A stretch of 64,000 bases of DNA from Bryum argenteum (Eukaryota > Streptophyta > Bryopsida > Bryales > Bryaceae): the NCBI GenBank assembly GCA_037043015.1, contig CM073328.1:13489495-13553494 (forward strand), read 5' to 3'. The translations under genes and the position numbers were made by a program. The notes under the pieces are model-generated. The model was not told the DNA's origin. It did not search any database and was given only the letters and a program-made list of their open reading frames with translations. Shown piece after piece: positions 33,953-42,849 of this stretch (position 1 is its first letter; each line of letters opens with the position of its first letter).

Positions 33953-36427
33953 TCAATGGCGTGTTCCTTGCTCGAGGAATATCCGCGGGTGTGAATCTCT
34001 CATAGGCCACCCTTGAAGAAGGGCTTCACATAAGCCCTTCTTGAATTGAAGGTGTGTCATCGGCGTGCGGTTATATCGATAGTGTTTCACACACTCCAAA
34101 TAATATATATACATGTTGACAATCGAGACATCCAATAAGAAGAAAAAAATACGGTGCCACCACTTGTGGCTCCGTACTTGGCATGAATAGGATGCTCGGA
34201 GTTGATCGGCAACATCTACACCTCGCATGTGAGTTGTATATTCTTTCAAAATCGGGGATGTTAGAATCATTTCACGACTTGCACCATTTCGCCGAGGGAC
34301 CGTTACTACCTTCTCACATGGGGGTTGAATTGGCAAATAATGAGTGGAAATAAGAAGCACGGGCTTCTTATCCTTCCACATAACACATGATATCGTGCGG
34401 GTGTCATGCATTTTCCATAAAGTTGTGCCTTGAGGCACATTTTTGAAAGAATTGGTGTTTTTCAAATCTAAGGGAAGACCAACCCGGTTTGCCCTTATTG
34501 TCCCACATGCATACATTTCCCGTGATAAAAGAGTTGTGAAAAGTCCAAAACTAGTGAAGTAATTATCCATTGTCACGCAATGGCCTAAGTTCCAAAGGCC
34601 ATCCACTAACCTCATAACTACATTATGGGCCAATCGAGCATCGCCAAGAACAATATTAGGTTGTTCTATGGGAAGGGGGGCTACAATATTGTCTTTTCCA
34701 CAATAGATCTCGAAATTCCATACGAACTTTGAAATCGAGCATGCCAAACACCAAACCTTCAAGCCCCACTTTTGAGGCTTCTTAGGCATATATTGACGTA
34801 TCGGTGAATATGTCCCCTTATAGCGAATCATCATTTCATCAATGGTCAAATATTTTCCAAGAAACCATGCCTTTTTACATTGATCTCTCATAGCATTGAC
34901 TAACCATCTTGTTTGACCGATTTTGTCATAACCCGGGTCCCCTCTAGTTTGTCCTTCCATGTTTGTAAGATGGAGACATCTCCTAATGTCTTGAAATCGG
35001 GCCCGTGTAAATATATTTGAAATACTTGGGCATCCAAAGAGGTCATCACGCATCCAATATGTTCTTACATTAGGTTGAACCCTCAACCCCATATATATGG
35101 CTAAGGCCATAAATGCTTTGAGGCTCGAAATTGTCATATTCTCCCAAGTAGGACCACCTTTGGTATTTCCATGCTCATCTAAAGGAGCATTTGCATACCG
35201 ATTAGTTTCTTGAACAATAGTGGCCAACATGTGTGGAGTCCAAAAGAGGCCAAATAAATCCATAAAACTTGGCATACCACGATGATGACGAGAAGGACCC
35301 ATGGGTTTCCCCAAAAATGATATCGGCATTGGATTATACATAATACTTGGGTTTCCCCAAGTCTCATTCCTAAATTGCCACCTAATATCCTCTTGTTGAT
35401 GGGGTAACCCATCGTTACGATTATCTCCATCACTATCGTAGGCACTTTCAAAATTGGGTAAGTCCTCACTATCATTCCCACCCAAATCATCCCTCACACC
35501 ATTGCGTGTCATTCTCCTTCTTATTATATGTTCTTCCTCAACATCATCATCCCACTCCATATTATTATTACCGCCCTCAGTATCATTGCCATAGAATTCT
35601 CCAGGCCCAATACCAGTACTTCTCTCCCCAATAAAAATATTTGGCTGCAATGTGAATTGACCAATATTTTCTTCTGAAGTCACAACTACTGGTTGCCCTT
35701 GTAGCCCAAGCGTATGGCCTGTAAGGGGAAGGCCAGAAGGCGATGCACCCGCCACAGGAAGGCCCTGGTGCCCGGGTAAGCAGGCGTGCCGGCCGTTGCT
35801 GCTGTTCGGCTGGAGATGCCCCGCTGCGCTCGGCGCCGGACCCCAGCTGGCAGCCGACGCGCTTGACTCGCCGACGTGGCCCGACCTCGTGGCCGCGGCG
35901 CTGTGCCAGCCCGCAGTCCGCCGGCTTGAGTCCCATACTAGTCGCAACGCCGTTGCATCACCGCAATCTTGGTCGACGCCTAGCTGCAGCGCTGGTCCGT
36001 GCATCTCACCACTCCCGCTTGCTTCTTCGGGATCAGGTCCAGCATTGTAGATCTCACCACCTCTCTTCCGTCCTCTTCGGCCAAAGTTTATTGCTGCAAG
36101 CAAGACTTCAGGTGGCCAGAGGATATCCTCAAGACTTGCAGCTCTCTCCATACCACTATCATCTTCTCCTTCTTCATTACACAATTCTTCTGAGCTTGGG
36201 TAATACGCATGCACTGGAGATTGCGAATTCAAGTACTCGCCGTTGAAGCCAACATCTGTATCAGGGAAGGTCATGAGCTCAACTCCAGGTCCTAGATCTG
36301 GCAATTCTTGATGTTGAGGAGGTAATATTGCTTCAGGACTAGATGGTGGGCTTGGAGGAACCGTAGTTGGTTCCGGTTGTGTCTGTAGACGTGAACTCCT
36401 TCTCATTGGAATATTGTCCCACTCCAT
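33953..36427 (-). CDS. piggyBac transposase (DDE_Tnp_1_7 family), 824 codons
   Basis: This is a single open frame. The N-terminal ~370 residues are low-complexity and acidic (NDTEGGNNNMEWDDDVEEEH), with a GC-rich Ser/Ala/Gly part at about residues 165-240. The conserved domain starts near residue 375 (PSFMDLFGLFWTPHMLATIV). The catalytic aspartates expected for piggyBac can be read: D530 in LTIDEMMIRYKG, D621 in VTMDNYFTS, and D738/D741 in MRGVDVADQLR, with W-rich helices (RSHKWWHRIFFFLLD) after them. The usual C-terminal zinc domain is present but out of frame downstream. piggyBac transposases cut and paste DNA through hairpin intermediates without leaving footprints. I chose the ATG after an in-frame upstream stop; upstream splice signals exist but do not give a matching phase. 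Confidence 0.93.
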   Translation of the reverse strand: MEWDNIPMRRSSRLQTQPEPTTVPPSPPSSPEAILPPQHQELPDLGPGVELMTFPDTDVGFNGEYLNSQSPVHAYYPSSEELCNEEGEDDSGMERAASLEDILWPPEVLLAAINFGRRGRKRGGEIYNAGPDPEEASGSGEMHGPALQLGVDQDCGDATALRLVWDSSRRTAGWHSAAATRSGHVGESSASAASWGPAPSAAGHLQPNSSNGRHACLPGHQGLPVAGASPSGLPLTGHTLGLQGQPVVVTSEENIGQFTLQPNIFIGERSTGIGPGEFYGNDTEGGNNNMEWDDDVEEEHIIRRRMTRNGVRDDLGGNDSEDLPNFESAYDSDGDNRNDGLPHQQEDIRWQFRNETWGNPSIMYNPMPISFLGKPMGPSRHHRGMPSFMDLFGLFWTPHMLATIVQETNRYANAPLDEHGNTKGGPTWENMTISSLKAFMALAIYMGLRVQPNVRTYWMRDDLFGCPSISNIFTRARFQDIRRCLHLTNMEGQTRGDPGYDKIGQTRWLVNAMRDQCKKAWFLGKYLTIDEMMIRYKGTYSPIRQYMPKKPQKWGLKVWCLACSISKFVWNFEIYCGKDNIVAPLPIEQPNIVLGDARLAHNVVMRLVDGLWNLGHCVTMDNYFTSFGLFTTLLSREMYACGTIRANRVGLPLDLKNTNSFKNVPQGTTLWKMHDTRTISCVMWKDKKPVLLISTHYLPIQPPCEKVVTVPRRNGASREMILTSPILKEYTTHMRGVDVADQLRASYSCQVRSHKWWHRIFFFLLDVSIVNMYIYYLECVKHYRYNRTPMTHLQFKKGLCEALLQGWPMRDSHPRIFLEQGTRH

Positions 36428-36448
36428 CTGTATTCTCCAAGTTAGACA

Positions 36449-36889
36449 TTACTCATAACTCTCAACTATGAAATTTAGGTACATGTTACACAAGAGATAC
36501 TCACCTCCTTTGACTTCTTCCATGATCGACGTGGAGGCATTGCTTGTATCGGGCCAAGTAGATTTGACAATATCAAGAAATTCTTGCTCAAAAGCGTGTT
36601 GATCAACCCACCCTAGAATATGTGCGGCTTGCCTGTAGAAATGGTGTCGGAAATTATTTGCTTGTGGATTTCTTGGCCAAGCTTTGGACTTCTTACGAAC
36701 GCGTAAACTGCGCAAATGTTTTTGATCAAGCAGTGAAAGGAGGTCATGAATCTGATGTGCTCGAAGGTGTTTGCGTACAGCCCAGGAACGAAGGCGAGCT
36801 TCTGGATCGGCAGATGGAGGCGGCAATGTCGAAATAAGAAGTGGCTGCAAGTTTCCGACACTCACAACCGCAGTATTGGGTTCCTGCAT
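36449..36889 (-). CDS. Open frame upstream of the piggyBac transposase, function unknown
   Basis: 146 codons on the minus strand. A basic helical part (RSWAVRKHLRAHQIHDLLSL; SLRVRKKSKAWPRN) is followed by NNFRHHFYRQAAHILGWVDQ and an acidic end. A donor-like GGTGAGTAT sits near its 3' end (about 36,508) and an acceptor-like ATACAG lies just before the transposase ATG, suggesting an exon; the phases I can see do not join cleanly, so it may instead be a separate small gene. An acceptor-like ATATGCAG precedes GAACCC at its 5' end. I recognise no domain. Confidence 0.4.
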   Translation of the reverse strand: MQEPNTAVVSVGNLQPLLISTLPPPSADPEARLRSWAVRKHLRAHQIHDLLSLLDQKHLRSLRVRKKSKAWPRNPQANNFRHHFYRQAAHILGWVDQHAFEQEFLDIVKSTWPDTSNASTSIMEEVKGGEYLLCNMYLNFIVESYE

Positions 36890-36922
36890 ATGGTCATATT
36901 AGTCAGTTGATGTGATGTCAGT

Positions 36923-37417
36923 TTACCATGCAAGTTCCACATGCAAACCAAGTTCATGTTCATGTATTCGAACCCGTTGATGTGATCGCTCCTCGATCTG
37001 TGCAATCATCTGATCGCTCACTGGCGCATGGGCTGCCGAAGTTGGTGATGATCTGCAGGCTGCCGAACTTGATGCAGCGGCGACCTTGAAGCTGGACGGT
37101 CGGAGGCAGCTGCAGTACGCCTCCGAAGGAACTCGTCGACCTCCCTGGCACGTACAGTTCGCCGCCGATTCCTCTCGCTGAAGCTCAACCTCGGCGGCAA
37201 GTACAGTTGGACCACGAAGGAGCTGTTCGATCTCCCTGGCCGAAGACTCTACTGCGTAATCACCATTTTCAGTGCTCTGATCATTTTCGGTCCATACTGG
37301 CACCTCGATGAATCCTTCTCCTACTGTTGCACTCGCCTCTCTCGAATCGGTAGTTGCTAGTGAAATGATGGCAGCAGTCACAGGAACCCCGTCCAAAGAA
37401 TTTGCAAAACTAGCCAT
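36923..37417 (-). CDS. Second open frame upstream of the piggyBac transposase, function unknown
   Basis: 165 codons on the minus strand, starting MASFANSLDGVPVTAAIISL near the right end of the element. It is Ser/Ala/Glu-rich with scattered Cys (NCTCQGG, YCSCLR) and ends with a helical, charged segment (QMIAQIEERSHQRVRIHEHE). A donor-like GGTAAAC follows at about 36,930. It could be exon 1 of a spliced transposase or an accessory protein. There is no recognisable domain. Confidence 0.4.
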   Translation of the reverse strand: MASFANSLDGVPVTAAIISLATTDSREASATVGEGFIEVPVWTENDQSTENGDYAVESSAREIEQLLRGPTVLAAEVELQREESAANCTCQGGRRVPSEAYCSCLRPSSFKVAAASSSAACRSSPTSAAHAPVSDQMIAQIEERSHQRVRIHEHELGLHVELAW

Positions 37418-38094
37418 AATGGATTTTTGTTACTTTTGAAATATGCTTTGGATTTGATGTATGCTGTTTGTTGTTCCCAACATCTTTCCATGAGTTTCTC
37501 ATTCAAATTCTGAAATTTGAATCGCCCCATGTCAGTGTGTTCTCAGCCGCCAGTTTCACGAAGTTTGTAGTTATGACATGTATTTGGAGGGGGCGTCAAT
37601 CTTTGGCCAGTCCCAAAGCATTCAATTCTGCCGAATGTTGGGTCCTCCAAAACCCTGCTTGGAACCCCTGCCCCTCTGGAGTTTTCTCGAGTGACCCTCG
37701 CAACTGCCCCCATTTCCACCTTGTTCCTTAGTGGCCACAACAACAACCCGTTCTGCCCTTTCTCAACTCCAAATCAAAAATTTGCTCTACAAGGCACTAA
37801 AATTGGAATCTTACTTTGCAAATTTTACCACACACAATTACTATGTTTCCCGACACACACACCAAATTACAGCCCAAAACACCAAAATTTGACCTCTCAT
37901 CTAAGGTGCCCAAAACTGCAAAACGCCGATTCGGCTTTCCTGGGCCTTTAGGGGTTATTTAGACGCCACGTGAACCAAAGAGGCTAAATATGGAACTTTT
38001 GAAAATGCAGGCATGCAAGGCGAGGAAGTGTTCGAAGTTGTACAAACAAGGAGTTTTTGGGTGAGGGAAGAGGAGGAGGGGGAAGGGGAGACGC

Positions 38095-38560
38095 GGAAGG
38101 ATAGACGGACCGGTCGCCCGGGGGTCGGGGTCGGTCGCCGGCCCGGTCGCCGACCCGGTCGTCGGTCGCCGGCCCGGTCGTCGGTCGCCGGCCCGGTCGT
38201 CGGTCGCCGGCCCGGTCGCGCCGGTCTCCGGCCGGTCGTCGTCGCCCCCGGCCGCTGCGCCGATCTCCGCCCGGTCGCCGGTCGCCGGCCCGGTCGGGTG
38301 GCCGGATGCCGGTCGCCAGACCGGTCGACCGACCGGTCGCCGGTCGCCAGGCCGGTCGGCATCGGCTCGCCGGTCGGCCGGATCGGTCGGCCAGATCGCG
38401 GCCCGACGATCGACCGTCGGCCGCGCGCCATCGAGACGGCCCGTCGACCGATCGGACGTCGTCGACCGATCGGTCGTCTGCGCCGGTCGCCGGGCCGGAT
38501 CGCCGATTTGATTGGCTGCCGGCCGGATCGGACGGCCAAGGCGATTGGCCAATGGCGTCC
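38095..38560. repeat. CpG-rich low-complexity block 3
   Basis: About 465 bp, the longest block, built of GGTCGCCGGCCC-type words including four head-to-tail CCGGTCGTCGGTCGCCGGCC-like units at 38,150-38,220. It ends just upstream of the TATA box at 38,573. Open frames across it are compositional. Confidence 0.85.
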
Positions 38561-38572
38561 GATCCCGGTCGG

Positions 38573-38580
38573 CATAAATA
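38573..38580 (+). promoter_or_regulatory. TATA box (with CCAAT at 38,548) of the second zinc-finger gene
   Basis: CATAAATA follows GGCCAATGG by about 25 bp and lies 134 bp before the start codon at 38,714. Confidence 0.55.
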
Positions 38581-38713
38581 GAAGGGGAGGGGCTCATTGT
38601 CCTCACTCACAGTGAACGAGCCGTGCGTTGCGGCTTTTTTTTAAAGCCGCATCGATCGCAACTCGAGTCCGCGTGGGTCACCCACGCCCTCACCGCGCAT
38701 ACTTGTCATTGAA

Positions 38714-39960
38714 ATGGCGCCGAAGTTTTCACGTTCGAGGGTGAGGCCAAGTCTCCACGACCAAAGGGCGACCCTCCAAAAATGGATTGGGAAGCATGGA
38801 GTGACCCAAACTCGCATTGCGAGCCGGGTTGGCGTGAGAGGGCGGACATTTGGAATTGCACCATGTGCAAGAAGTACGTGAAGATGTACCACATCATGAA
38901 GTTATGGCCGCGGCACGAAGCGAGAAATATGGTCCTCGTCGTGAAGGCCCAGTGAAGAGTTGCAAGAGCGACCATTTTGCGATATATCACGAAGTCACAA
39001 TTGCGATTGGAATCAAGAACACAAGGCCGAAATTGATGTTGTATTCTACCATGGCCATGGTGTGGTGGTGAAATAGTCCCGCACAAGGACATTGACTGGA
39101 CCACCGCGATAGGTTTGAACGTGCATTTATTGGATCGCGAAGAACCGATTCATTCCCACAAATTGGATGGGACCAAGCGATTGTTATACTACGTATTGAA
39201 CGTTCACCGATATGGATGCCCAACTTCAACAACATGGAACTCCAAGGGCATATGGGGGCACTCAAAGAAGACTCAAACCATGACGATTGTCAAGCACCGG
39301 ATCCTTTGGCGCAGAAGTGAGGGGGTATTACCATGGAAACCACCAATTCGGTACTCCGGTGAGTTATATGCCACCTCATCAAAAAACACGTGGGAGCCGA
39401 ACGCGAGTACGGTAGAGGTGGATCTAGTTCAAACTACCCATCTCCAATGTATACAGGAGGTACACATGGTTTAGGAGGTGAGCGGGGTAGCGGATCCAAT
39501 GCTCAATGCAACTCAAGCCCAACTCATCCTATAAACCCATACAATCGTGGGAACCAATACGGTACAACATTCGGAAGTCCCGAGTCCGTAGGCCATCACA
39601 CCGAAGAAGAAACATACGAGTATGGAGGTCGAGTATGATAGAAGATCGGACATTGTTGGCTACACAAATTATGGATATGGTCGAATGCATACGGAAGTAA
39701 CGACATGCCTTCAAAGACCTTATCTATCTCCTGGGAGGACGAAGAGGCGAGGTACCAACAAGATCTCGCAACAAGCCACACTTCTAAGTCGGCAGGAATA
39801 CATTGAATGTACTTCGAGGCCGAAAGAAACTTTAGGCAAACGTACTTGTTTGGAGAATCTTCTCGAAGACCACCTTCTTACGGCGCTGCGCCAAGTCGTA
39901 AAGACGATGATGAAGAATCGGATTAAGAATGACAAATCATCATACATAGTGTCATTGTAG
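38714..39960 (+). pseudogene. Second transposon-borne zinc-finger protein gene, heavily frameshifted
   Basis: It starts MAPKF at 38,714; the next clear frame has GDPPKMDWEAWSDPNSHCEP and the finger-like CTMCKKYVKMYHIMKLWPRH at 38,858, then CKSDHFAIYHEV. This is clearly paralogous to the gene at 24,127-27,474 (TCKKYVKMYHIGKLWPRE; CKDDHF). Later parts are a globular segment (KDIDWTTAIGLNVHLLDREE), a Gly/Ser/Tyr-rich linker (REYGRGGSSSNYPSPMYTGG at 39,396) and a charged C-terminus (SISWEDEEARYQQD; YLFGESSRRPPSYG). No RING is visible. At least four frame changes make it non-functional. The finger resembles BED-type DNA-binding fingers of transposases, which is only a suggestion. Confidence 0.6.
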
Positions 39961-40636
39961 TGAAGGTTATGTAGTTTTTGGCAGCGGATAATGTCTACAC
40001 CATTCTCGCCTTGCTAGGTGCCAATTTTGAGGATACAGAAATCCATATTTTGTTTATGAATGGATTATCCAATATCGGACTATATCGTTCTATATAAATA
40101 TACTATGTAATTTGTTATTTCAAGGATTTTATGGCAATGTCTTTGTATTTTATACTATAAGTTCACTTGGTGGTAATAATTTCTTCTGTTTGGCTTTAAG
40201 CCTTTTTTCACAGTCTCACACCCTCACCTAACATATAATATGTTCATCAATTCATTAAAAAAAAAGCATATGTAAGAAATGTCATATTATGCTTGAGCTG
40301 ACTTCGGACAAACCATTAATATCGCAACTACGCAAGGTTGATGTAATGAAGAAGTTCCACAATTCATTATACATTCTGAAATATTGTTCATGAAGATTTG
40401 GAGATATTTCTATTGAAGGTAAGAAGTAATAAAATAAAATAACAAACAATGGACAAGAAGTCATTGGTGCAAGGTATATATAAACAAGAATGTACTTAAA
40501 GCCGATACATATAGAAGGCATGTAATACACTTTACTACAAAAAATTTGCCTACATCTACATCAGAACTTCAATGAAGAATCTAAAAATCTAATAAAGCCG
40601 GAAGAACTAAAAGAAATGCGCATAACTAATTTGCTA
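39961..40636. other. Convergent 3' region between the second zinc-finger gene and the kinase gene
   Basis: AT-rich, non-coding, with no distinct repeat. It mirrors the 23,720-24,126 region of the left gene pair. Confidence 0.5.
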
Positions 40637-42154
40637 ATCATACTTGGTGCGATAATGATCATTTGGCACGGGCCAATGGAATGATTCCATGAAGCGGTTG
40701 ACAACGTGGGTCAACGTATACTTTGCATCAGCCACCATCTCCAAGTATTGGTCAAAAGCATTTGCCAAGTCTTGATTGCACCACCGGTCGGTCCCCCCCT
40801 GTACTTTGGCAATTCTCGTAGGCCTTCGACATGCTCTTCTTGAGGATGCGTTGTGCTATTCGTCGCCGTAGCAAACTCCTCCGGCGCAATCAAGAACGGG
40901 AATAATGTGAATGTCATCACTCCGTTTGTACAAGTACGCCACCCGAGGATCTACCCAATATCGTGCTTGTAGAGTATCAATTCGCTCTTGGGGTTTTGTA
41001 AACGTATACAAGGACCTCATTTTATCATCCATGCTCGTACTTAGCCCCCAATCACATACTCCAATATACACCCGTGATTCATCTTGAGGAAAGTGAAGAA
41101 GTATGTTCTCTGGAGACACATCGTTGTGGAGGTAGTTCAACCGGTGGACTTCACACATGATATGCACTAAAGCCCAAGCAAGCTCTGTTCGTTTTTTGCG
41201 GAACCGGACCAACTGCCAAGCTCGAATAAGCTCATCATCAGAATGAGGTGAGAGTCCGATCTCTCCATGAACATCATCTCCATATCTTGCATCAAGAGCC
41301 AACATCGATCGAATCGTGCCGCCATTCCACCAATACGTATAGCCTTGGAATTTATTTGCATGAATGGCAATAAAACGAATAACACCGGGATGTTGTATCC
41401 TCACAGCAAGCGCCTCATTCTGATGCTCCACCTTGGCCAAGTCTGGTCGTGTCACAGCATGGATGGGAGTTTTAGCAGCAAATTCCCAAAACTCTTCAAT
41501 ACCCGCAACCCCTCTTATGTGAACTTTGGAAATTGTGCCGTATCCTCCCCTTAGAGTCTTCTTCTCAAGCTCGATGATACGGGCCGTCATAGGAATTACC
41601 ACCAAATTATTCGTACGAACAAGCTCCATTAACCTTCCTTGTTCCGTGCGCCACCATCCTATGGAACCAACCCGGTTTGCATTATTGGAATACGGCTTCA
41701 TCGCTTCTTGAAAAGCCTCCGCCCTCAATACCACATCCCTGAACTCCTTATCACCCGCTCGAGTGGTTCTCTCATACCTCTTCAATATGGCGACAGCATT
41801 CCAGATAGCATCAACTAATCTATCCTCCATCCAGTCCGTAAAACCACGCTTATCAGTCTCCGTTCTCCACACCGGATCTTGGAGCGCTTCCATCATGAGG
41901 TCCATCATGTCGTCCTTGAATTTGGCCACAGCTTCCTCTTTGTATCTCACGTATTTGCTAAACAAACGTGGAAGACTGTTAGCCTCATAAAATCGCACGA
42001 TTACATTCTCCCGAAGAAAGTTCTTGCACTGATTGGATGGGTGCTCCCACTTCTCCAAATGTCTATGAACCCTTGGTCTCCGACCTCGATTCCCCCCACT
42101 ACCGCCAGCCCCATCTTTGGGCATCTTTGGGCATCTTTGTGAAAAAAAAAGCAA
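40637..42154 (-). pseudogene. Protein-kinase gene carried by the giant hAT element, C-lobe frameshifted
   Basis: A 432-codon open frame (42,154 to 40,856) has an N-terminal helical region without known domain (residues 35-190), then a kinase fold: glycine loop GGYGTISKV (203-211), the ATP-anchoring Lys in FAAKTP (K228), the helix-C Glu (E247), catalytic loop HNDVSPENILL (D345, N350), and DWG in place of DFG (D368). Near residue 400 RYWVDPRVAYL resembles the APE region. The C-lobe then changes frame: 40,920-40,711 continues FTLFPFLIAPEEFA, and the last 50 codons (DRWCNQDLANAFDQYLEMVA, to a TAG at about 40,637) lie in a third frame. Catalytic residues are intact, so the ancestor was probably an active kinase. 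Kinases are not part of known hAT machinery. I cannot name a subfamily. Confidence 0.8.
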
Positions 42155-42284
42155 AATCTCCCCCCTTACAAATGAAGAGACTTCTTTCCTCCGCAGGATA
42201 GTGAGCCAGTGGATGAAAATTAAAAAATTTCCAACCTACAGCTACTCCGCACCCTGATAACGAAGGAAAGAAGTGAGGAGAGTG

Positions 42285-42640
42285 GAGGCCGGTCGGCCTT
42301 ATATAGGCCGCGGTCGCATGGCCGACCGGCGACCTAAATCGACGGCCGGGCCGACCGGGCGCGACCGATCACCACCAAGACCGATCCGATGCCCTACCGA
42401 CCCGACCGATCACGCGCGGCCGACCCGACCGATCGGACGGCGATCGCCGACCGGCGGTCGCGCGGATCCGATCGACCGCCGACGGAGAGCGACCGACGGT
42501 CGGCCGACGCCGACGGGGCCCATCCGACGGCCGACCAACTCGACGACCGATCGGACGGCCGGGCGGCGTGGCGACCGATCCGACGCGTCGACGGGCCGGG
42601 TCGGCAAAACCAATCGGACGGTCCAGGCCGCCCGATTCAA
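42285..42640. repeat. CpG-rich low-complexity block R (upstream of the kinase gene)
   Basis: About 350 bp of CGACCGATC/CCGACGG-type words, adjoining the kinase promoter on one side and the right subterminal region on the other. It mirrors block L at the left end. Confidence 0.85.
42298..42305 (-). promoter_or_regulatory. TATA box of the kinase gene
   Basis: The minus strand reads TATATAAG between CpG block R and the kinase start, about 145 bp upstream of the ATG at 42,154. Confidence 0.6.
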
Positions 42641-42744
42641 TCTAACGGTAATCACCTACCCTCACAACACTATTTGAACGGCTACGATGCGATTTTCAAT
42701 ACGATCTGATGGTTAAAAAATTTATTACATGCATAGTAATTCCG

Positions 42745-42849
42745 ATTTACCCCCCGGACGGACGTCCGGACGGTCCTGGACGGACGTCCGGACTGACGGA
42801 CGTCCGTCCGTCCAAAAAAACCCAAAAGACGTCCGGATTGACATCCCTG
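42745..42849 (-). repeat. Right terminal inverted repeat and subterminal GACGTCCGG cluster of the giant hAT element
   Basis: Four GGACGTCCG(G/T) words between 42,757 and 42,840 precede TGACATCCCTG, the exact complement of the left end. The mirror-image motif arrangement at both ends supports a single element and suggests binding sites for its transposase. Confidence 0.8.

Larger units (their letters stand above)
32258..37958 (-). mobile_element. piggyBac element with transposase ORF, 5.7 kb, TTAT on both flanks
   Basis: The left end is TTAT then CCCCTAAAGGCCCA; the right end is TGGGCCTTTAGGGG then TTAT, an exact 14-bp inverted repeat. The flanks join into TTATTTAGACGCCACGTG, matching ATATTTAGACGCCACGTG at 29,603 in the other copy of the host repeat, so the pre-insertion site can be read in the same window. 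piggyBac normally targets TTAA; here both flanks are TTAT. The element encodes a transposase with DDD/D residues on the minus strand, two further open frames upstream of it, and a minisatellite downstream. It is nested in the giant hAT element. Confidence 0.9.

Noticed and set aside
37955..38615. Several 200-codon open frames on both strands
   Set aside because: Composition artefact of CpG-rich block 3; the translations are repetitive Arg/Gly/Pro/Asp without domains.
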